Assembly (NCBI GenBank): GCA_946535455.1
Contig: CAMNDO010000013.1
Span: forward strand, 1 to 10,324
Direction of reading: 5' to 3'
DNA from: an uncultured Caryophanales bacterium
Lineage (GTDB): Bacteria; Bacillota_I; Bacilli_A; RF39; UBA660
Length of the DNA stretch: 10,324 nucleotides
Notes under the pieces: generated by a model
What the model was told of the DNA's origin: nothing
Databases searched by the model: none
The model's input: only the letters and a program-made list of their open reading frames with translations
Position numbers and translations under genes: made by a program
In this document: positions 6,833-10,324 of the stretch, one piece after another
Layout: the number at the start of each line of letters is the position of its first letter
Position numbering within the stretch: the stretch's first letter is position 1

Positions 6833-7034
6833 AATAATCTCTACTTCTATTTGCACGATCTCTTTTTCTAGAATTTTTAATTCCTTCTTTTTTAGCAGCT
6901 CTTCTACGAACTCCTGGTTTATCATATGCTTCTCTTTTTTTCCATTCAGAAGGGACACCGTCTCTTGCTACTTTTTGTTTGAACTTTCTTAGAGCTTGAT
7001 CTAAATTTCCTCTAACAGTTACTTTAGTTGCCAT
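6831..7034 (-). CDS. rpsU: 30S ribosomal protein S21
   Basis: Small, strongly basic protein of the 30S platform. 67 residues; the S21 signature is LDQALRKFKQKVARDG (11-26), then KKREAYDKPGVRRR (32-45) and a Lys/Arg-rich tail. Common Bacillota S21 proteins are about 57-58 residues, so this has a longer basic C terminus (KKEGIKNSRKRDRANRSRDY). GGGAGGG (7044-7050) precedes ATG at 7034. A strong promoter with extended -10 lies just upstream and a terminator just downstream, so it is an independent unit. It borders the exporter/peptide operon on one side and yqeY on the other. Confidence 0.97.
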   Translation of the reverse strand: MATKVTVRGNLDQALRKFKQKVARDGVPSEWKKREAYDKPGVRRRAAKKEGIKNSRKRDRANRSRDY

Positions 7035-7069
7035 CTACTATTTCCCTCCCTTCGTTTTCACTAAAATGA

Positions 7070-7098
7070 ATTATACCAAAAGATATTCGGTTTTTCAA
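7070..7098 (-). promoter_or_regulatory. Strong sigma-A type promoter of rpsU
   Basis: TTGAAA (7093-7098), 17-nt spacer, TATAAT (7070-7075), with TGG just before the -10 (extended -10). It lies between the end of the five-gene operon and rpsU. No terminator is visible between that operon and this promoter. Confidence 0.85.
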
Positions 7099-7115
7099 CT
7101 GTTTTTCAAGTTTTT

Positions 7116-7277
7116 TTAAGGAAAAACAACGAAATGATACAAATTTCGTAAAAAACATCCATGATAAATTCCTATTTGAAAAATAAATTTCATAACAAAA
7201 GGAATAAATGGTAATAAAAATCCCATTAAGATTCCTTTCCATAAAAAGGATGGATTTTGAATTATTTTAAAGGACAT
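7116..7277 (-). CDS. Small hydrophobic protein, candidate bacteriocin immunity protein
   Basis: 53 residues starting MSFKIIQNPSFLWKGI. One long or two short membrane segments (about 12-27 and 29-40) are flanked by basic residues; there is no double-glycine leader. I recognise no family. It begins 16 bp inside the second leader-peptide gene, with AGGAG about 10 nt before its ATG, so it is translated as part of that operon. Bacteriocin genes are usually followed by a short membrane immunity gene that protects the producer; position, size and hydrophobicity fit this, but the function is inferred. A longer frame on the same strand (7024-7242) overlaps it in another register but has no ribosome binding site and runs into rpsU, so I prefer this one. 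It could instead be a third peptide or a chance frame. Confidence 0.55.
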   Translation of the reverse strand: MSFKIIQNPSFLWKGILMGFLLPFIPFVMKFIFQIGIYHGCFLRNLYHFVVFP

Positions 7278-7435
7278 AAATGGTTTTCTCCTATTCTACG
7301 AATGCCAGAACCTAAAGAATGTCCTGCTTCTCTTAACACTTCAATAATACTGACAATGGCATTTAAGATAGGACCACTAATACTTACATTTCCTCCTTTA
7401 ATTTCCTCTAATTTTTCTTCTTCTATTCTCCTCAT
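7262..7435 (-). CDS. Double-glycine leader peptide B, putative two-peptide bacteriocin component
   Basis: 57 residues. The leader MRRIEEEKLEEIKGG (1-15) ends in Gly-Gly with Ile at -4, Leu at -7 and Ile at -12, the hydrophobic positions read by C39 leader peptidases. The predicted mature part (16-57, 42 residues) begins NVSISGP, has an amphipathic hydrophobic stretch (ILNAIVSIIEVLREAG), a GxxxG motif (GHSLG, 38-42), a basic IRRI and a single Cys54 in LCPLK. GAGGTG lies 6 nt before ATG. Its start overlaps the stop of peptide A by 4 bp (ATGA), implying matched production. Known class IIb bacteriocins act as pairs with GxxxG in both peptides; a membrane-permeabilising role is inferred. A signalling peptide is the alternative. 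I cannot name a characterised homologue. Confidence 0.85.
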   Translation of the reverse strand: MRRIEEEKLEEIKGGNVSISGPILNAIVSIIEVLREAGHSLGSGIRRIGENHLCPLK

Positions 7436-7566
7436 CCATTACACCTCTTTGGATTCGTAATCCCCTCAATCACACCAGATAAAAATATCACAATTGCGGT
7501 AATCGCAATTCCTGTCCAAACAGTGACTCCTCCCCCTTTAATTCTTTCTAATTGTTCATCATTCAT
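7432..7566 (-). CDS. Double-glycine leader peptide A, putative two-peptide bacteriocin component
   Basis: 44 residues from ATG at 7566; an in-frame ATG at 7581 would add five (leader MNIRKMNDEQLERIKGG, 17 residues, closer to the usual length). The leader ends LERIKGG, with Leu at -7 and Ile at -4 of the Gly-Gly. The mature part is 32 residues: GVTVWTGIAI onwards, a strongly hydrophobic single helix, GxxxG as GVIEG (31-35), then a polar tail NPKRCNG with one Cys. Neither start has a well-spaced ribosome binding site (GGGAAGGTGAT is too close to the first and too far from the second). The start overlaps the end of the upstream accessory gene by 8 bp (ATGAATGA), so coupled re-initiation is likely. 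Its stop overlaps the peptide B start. Paired bacteriocin is the best reading. Confidence 0.8.
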   Translation of the reverse strand: MNDEQLERIKGGGVTVWTGIAITAIVIFLSGVIEGITNPKRCNG

Positions 7567-7987
7567 TTTTCTGATATTCATCACCTTCCCATATTATTTT
7601 AAATAATTCTATTAATCTTTTTTTCCTTTTTTGAAAACTAAGTTCTATGATTTCATTATCATGGTATTTTTTGTTCCATTTCATTCGAATTAAGATGGCA
7701 TAGTAATTTGTTTTTTCTATCCTCATACTAATTCCTCGATCTTCTTCTATTTCATAAGAAAAAGTTTGATTTTTAAAATAGGCTTTTTGATTTTGATAAA
7801 TCATTTTTCTTTCTTCTTTTGTTACATAAAACAACACCGTATTTTGATGAGAAATAAATCCTTTTAACAATTGATACTCTTCTATTTTATAAGAATACAA
7901 AACCCCTCCTAAAATGAATTCTAATAAAAATAAAAAAGCAATTCCCAAAAAGCATAAATTCTTTTTCTCATAATTTCTAATTTTCAT
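7559..7987 (-). CDS. One-pass membrane accessory protein of the peptide exporter (possibly a minimal HlyD-like adaptor)
   Basis: 142 residues. A basic N terminus (MKIRNYEKK) and one membrane helix (about 11-31) imply a short cytoplasmic end and a C-terminal part outside. The outer part reads LFYVTKEERKMIYQNQKAYFKN and later a beta-rich stretch (YYAILIRMKW, EIIELSFQKRKKRLIELF). This recalls the final beta-barrel of HlyD/MFP adaptors of bacteriocin exporters, where an acidic helix start, an I-x-x-G/N-Q-x-hydrophobic turn and a closing strand are seen. The adaptor coiled coil and lipoyl-like domains are missing, and usual accessory proteins are 300-450 residues. The similarity is my reading by eye. 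The start overlaps the exporter gene by 11 bp, with AAGGA 7 nt upstream. Confidence 0.6.
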   Translation of the reverse strand: MKIRNYEKKNLCFLGIAFLFLLEFILGGVLYSYKIEEYQLLKGFISHQNTVLFYVTKEERKMIYQNQKAYFKNQTFSYEIEEDRGISMRIEKTNYYAILIRMKWNKKYHDNEIIELSFQKRKKRLIELFKIIWEGDEYQKNE

Positions 7988-10049
7988 AAATTTTTCCTTT
8001 TTCTAACCTTAAAACCCTTTGAAATAGTTTTTTATTATGAAATCGATGAGATATGACAATCACTGTTTTATCCGATAAATAAGAAAAAATACTTTGTAAT
8101 ATTTTTTTCTCACTTTCCACATCAATTCCAGAAAAAGCCTCATCAAAAATATAAATATTACTTTTCCGCATTAAACTCCTTGCGAGCACAATTCTTTGAC
8201 GTTCTCCATTACTAAAATTAAATCCATCTTCTTCAATCCACATATCATATCTACTAGTATGACTTTGAATCAAATGATTTAATTGACATATCTCGCAAAC
8301 TTTTTCCAATTCCTCTTCCTTTTCATCTTTATATAAGCAAATATTATTTCGAAGGGTATCGGTAAATAAGTATTCATGACTGGTGACATATGTAATATGA
8401 GATCTAATATTTTCTAAATGATAGTGATTAATATCAATCCCACAAATTAAAATATTTTGATAGGGAACTTCAATATAACGTAGTAACATTTTGAATAACG
8501 TACTTTTTCCGCAACCACTCTCTCCACTCAATAATATTTTATCTCCTTTCCGAATGGTTACATTTAACGCATCCAAAAGTTTTTTACTTCCTACTTGATA
8601 GGTAACATTTTGAAATGCAATATCTCCTTCCAGCGTATAAGGTAAATAAAAGTAATGGTTTTGAAACATTTCAAAATCAATCATAAAAATTTCTTCTATT
8701 CTCTCTAATGCAATTCTATAGGTAGGATATTCTTCTAATAATGCTGTCAGTCGATAATAACTTTGTAAAAAGTAAGAAACAAACGATTGATAGACAATCA
8801 AACTACTTAAGGATATTCTTCCTTGAATCACTTCATAACTACCTAATCCATACAAAAATAAAAATAGAAAATCATTCCAATTATTTTGAAAGAACGAATG
8901 AATTTCTTGAAAGAATTGGTATTGATATACTCTTTCTAAAAAAGATTTATAATATAACCCAAATTGATCCACCATTCTTTTTTCTAAATGACTCCCTTTG
9001 GTAGTATCCACATTCTGAATTCCTTGAATCATATAGGAATTGATCGTATCTTCTCCTTTCCGAATTCCTTTTTGAAGTGTTTTCTTTTTCTTCATCCAAA
9101 CTAGTAGATAAAAAACTCGAATTAGAAGAAGACCTAAAAGAAGGAAAGATAATTTTTTTTGATAATATAACATCATTCCAAAAAACAAAATCATACTAAC
9201 CAAATCCGTAATAAAAACAGCAAAAAAGTTTTGAATAAAATTCTTAACCGTGTTTAGATCTTTTAATCTGGAAATCACTTCTCCTGTCGTTCTATTTTTA
9301 TAATATAAATAAGGAAGCAAAAGAATTTGTTTGTAAGTATGAGAAGTGATTATTTGATCTAAAATAGAACTCCATTTCATTAACAAAACATTTCGATACA
9401 AGAGGTTCATGTTTTTGAAAATATATAAAACTCCTATCAGAAAACTAATGATCCATATTGGTCGGGATAATTGATAATAAATTGCATAATCTAAAAGGTA
9501 TTTAAAGTGAAATGAGACAATTACATTGAAAATAAAAAATGAAAACATACAAACAATCATGAAAATGAAACTTTTCTTTTGTTTGTGAAAAGAAATTTTA
9601 ATATATTTGGGAATCACATTTTTCTTTTTCATAATAGGCAGCTTTTTGATTGGTTTTAAAAACAAATAATGAGAGCTTGTTAATAAACGAAATTCTGAAA
9701 ATGAGATTATCTTTTTTCCTTTTTCAGGATCCATTAAGGTAATCCGTTGTTTCTTGAAATCGATATCGTAGATTACAACAAAATGTTGAAAGGATTTTTT
9801 CACAATAAAATGAGCAATACAGGGTAAGTTATTTACTGTTATATTTTCTAGATTTCCTTCTACTCCTATCGCATCAAATCCTAATCGTTTTGCTGCTTCT
9901 AGCAAATGATAGAGAGAAACACCTTCTTTTGTCGTATTGGTAAGTTCTCTTAAATATTCTTTCGAAACTTCTCCTCCATAAAATCGAATAATAGATAAAA
10001 GACAACAAACACCACAATCTTTCATGCCATCCTGTAGAACGACTTTCAC
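7977..10049 (-). CDS. Peptidase-containing ABC exporter (C39 leader peptidase, membrane domain, ATPase)
   Basis: 690 residues; cleaves double-glycine leaders in the cytoplasm and exports the mature peptides. The C39 domain (1-130) has Gln6, Cys12 in DCGVCC, His89 in QHF and Asp107 in DPEKG, the full catalytic set. The membrane domain (about 155-440) has six likely helices. The ATPase (470-690) has Walker A GESGCGKST (509-517), signature FSNGE (612-616), Walker B IYIFDE (632-637) and H-loop His668. Where a Q-loop Gln is usual (YVPQ...LF), this has YVTSHEYLF with Ser557. The start is GTG at 10049: a stop codon directly precedes it, and the next Met lies beyond Gln6. AGGAGGTGA lies upstream, though 11-14 nt away. 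It heads the five-gene operon and by position serves peptides A and B. Confidence 0.97.
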   Translation of the reverse strand: MKVVLQDGMKDCGVCCLLSIIRFYGGEVSKEYLRELTNTTKEGVSLYHLLEAAKRLGFDAIGVEGNLENITVNNLPCIAHFIVKKSFQHFVVIYDIDFKKQRITLMDPEKGKKIISFSEFRLLTSSHYLFLKPIKKLPIMKKKNVIPKYIKISFHKQKKSFIFMIVCMFSFFIFNVIVSFHFKYLLDYAIYYQLSRPIWIISFLIGVLYIFKNMNLLYRNVLLMKWSSILDQIITSHTYKQILLLPYLYYKNRTTGEVISRLKDLNTVKNFIQNFFAVFITDLVSMILFFGMMLYYQKKLSFLLLGLLLIRVFYLLVWMKKKKTLQKGIRKGEDTINSYMIQGIQNVDTTKGSHLEKRMVDQFGLYYKSFLERVYQYQFFQEIHSFFQNNWNDFLFLFLYGLGSYEVIQGRISLSSLIVYQSFVSYFLQSYYRLTALLEEYPTYRIALERIEEIFMIDFEMFQNHYFYLPYTLEGDIAFQNVTYQVGSKKLLDALNVTIRKGDKILLSGESGCGKSTLFKMLLRYIEVPYQNILICGIDINHYHLENIRSHITYVTSHEYLFTDTLRNNICLYKDEKEEELEKVCEICQLNHLIQSHTSRYDMWIEEDGFNFSNGERQRIVLARSLMRKSNIYIFDEAFSGIDVESEKKILQSIFSYLSDKTVIVISHRFHNKKLFQRVLRLEKGKIYEN

Positions 10050-10102
10050 TTACTTTTCTTTCACCTCCTATCTCTATTATTCGCAAGTAGATTTGATGTT
10101 TA

Positions 10103-10140
10103 CGATAAAAAACAAAAAAAAGAAGAGAAAGTTCTCTTCT
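10103..10140 (-). terminator. Intrinsic terminator upstream of the exporter gene
   Basis: Stem AGAAGAGA (10121-10128) / TCTCTTCT (10133-10140) with a 4-nt loop, or 9 bp with a 2-nt loop. On the minus strand it is followed by TTTTTTT-G-TTTTTT. It stands between the candidate promoter and the GTG of the exporter, so it either ends a small RNA or attenuates the operon. Confidence 0.8.
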
Positions 10141-10218
10141 ACTGGGATAAATAATTTCTTAACCAAACGCGTGATAATTGATAAGAATTTGAAAAAAACA
10201 AGTTTTTCTATTCATCCC
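10105..10218 (-). ncRNA. Candidate structured leader RNA or small RNA
   Basis: The predicted transcript begins at the GGG near 10218, seven bases after an extended -10. GGGATGAATA (10209-10218) pairs with TATTTATCCC (10144-10153) as a 10-bp closing helix with one G-U. It encloses hairpin GAAAAA (10203-10208) / TTTTTC (10191-10196) and hairpin TTCTTA (10182-10187) / TAAGAA (10156-10161), giving a three-way junction. A strong terminator follows a few bases later. I recognise no known riboswitch or RNA family. AT-rich DNA makes chance pairing easy, so the two inner hairpins are weak evidence. The coincidence of start, closing helix and terminator is the main support. No convincing reading frame lies inside. 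Confidence 0.45.
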
Positions 10219-10224
10219 TCAACC

Positions 10225-10252
10225 ATTATAACATAAAAAGGACTTTATACAA
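10225..10252 (-). promoter_or_regulatory. Candidate extended -10 promoter for the leader RNA / exporter operon
   Basis: TATAAT (10225-10230) preceded by TGT (extended -10). A weak -35 TTGTAT (10247-10252) is 16 nt upstream and lies inside the tRNA terminator hairpin. Predicted start near 10218. No comparable promoter is seen between the downstream terminator and the exporter start. Confidence 0.55.
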
Positions 10253-10259
10253 GTCCTTT
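10234..10259 (-). terminator. Terminator after tRNA-Ala
   Basis: Perfect 9-bp stem AAAGGACTT (10237-10245) / AAGTCCTTT (10251-10259), 5-nt loop, followed on the minus strand by TTTTTAT. It lies 11 nt beyond the tRNA 3' end. Confidence 0.85.
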
Positions 10260-10270
10260 CTCTTTCTTCA

Positions 10271-10324
10271 TGGTGGAGCATAGCGGGATCGAACCGCTGA
10301 CCTCCACGGTGCAAACGTGGCGCT
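10271..10324 (-). tRNA. tRNA-Ala (anticodon TGC), 3' part; 5' end outside the window
   Basis: On the minus strand the last 54 bases of a tRNA are present. The anticodon stem CCACG/CGTGG surrounds the loop TTTGCAC, with TGC at 10311-10313. The T arm is AGCGG-TTCGATC-CCGCT. The 3' acceptor strand is ATGCTCC, then discriminator A and an encoded CCA (10271-10273). TGC reads GCA and, with wobble modification, other Ala codons. The D arm and 5' acceptor strand lie beyond position 10324. It is followed by its own terminator and then by the exporter/peptide cluster. Confidence 0.97.

Noticed and set aside
7024..7242. 72-codon frame on the minus strand overlapping the candidate immunity gene and running into rpsU
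   Set aside because: No ribosome binding site before its ATG, it crosses the rpsU promoter and start, and the alternative frame joins the operon with a binding site and overlap.
9874..10086. 70-codon TTG-started frame overlapping the start of the exporter gene
   Set aside because: It is the exporter DNA read in another register; the C39 motifs are in the GTG-started frame.
10160..10215. 18-codon leader peptide frame (MNRKTCFFQ...) inside the candidate leader RNA
   Set aside because: Its ATG would lie about 3 nt from the predicted transcript start and directly abuts the GAGGG, so no usable ribosome binding site; no run of regulatory codons is seen.
10103..10218. T-box, purine riboswitch or SRP RNA in the exporter leader
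   Set aside because: None of the conserved cores (T-box sequence, purine junction bases, SRP GGAA tetraloop region) is visible.
1..10324. CRISPR array, insertion sequence, transposase or integrase
   Set aside because: No spaced direct repeats, no terminal inverted repeats around a transposase-like frame, and no recombinase motif were seen on either strand.

Overview
The window is AT-rich, and every supported gene reads on the minus strand. It carries a conserved housekeeping block of low-GC Bacillota (Bacilli-like): rpsU, yqeY, yqfC, yqfD, (vanZ-like), ybeY, dgkA, cdd, era, yqzL, recO. TGA is used as a stop and TGG encodes Trp, so the standard bacterial code applies. YqfC and YqfD point to a spore-forming ancestry. 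The tight packing and low GC suggest a compact-genome, possibly host-associated Bacilli or Erysipelotrichia-like lineage. That placement is inference; no species can be named from the window.

Read in the direction of transcription (high to low coordinates), the window opens with the 3' part of tRNA-Ala(TGC) and its terminator. Next is a short non-coding stretch with an extended -10 promoter, a potentially folded RNA of about 110 nt and a strong intrinsic terminator. Then comes a five-gene operon (10049 to 7116) in which every gene overlaps the next: a peptidase-containing ABC exporter, a small one-pass membrane protein, two double-glycine-leader peptides, and a tiny hydrophobic protein. After that rpsU (own promoter and terminator) and yqeY (own promoter and terminator) form single units. 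They are followed by a long overlapping run from yqfC to recO, a membrane-anchored EIIB-like protein lacking the catalytic Cys, a terminator, and the N-terminal third of a phosphoketolase cut by the window edge.

The most notable content is the five-gene operon. Both small peptides have a leader ending in Leu-x-x-Ile-Lys-Gly-Gly, a hydrophobic core with a GxxxG motif and one Cys near the C terminus. This is the layout of a two-peptide (class IIb) bacteriocin with a dedicated exporter/leader peptidase and a candidate immunity protein. None of the peptides or the immunity candidate is long enough to be easily called automatically. The folded RNA plus terminator between the promoter and the exporter gene may be an attenuator for this operon, or an independent small RNA.

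The housekeeping block departs from the Bacillus arrangement: phoH and the 7TM-HD gene normally between yqfD and ybeY are absent, and a VanZ-like membrane protein sits there instead. A 28-codon YqzL homologue lies between era and recO, with its ribosome binding site inside a hairpin.
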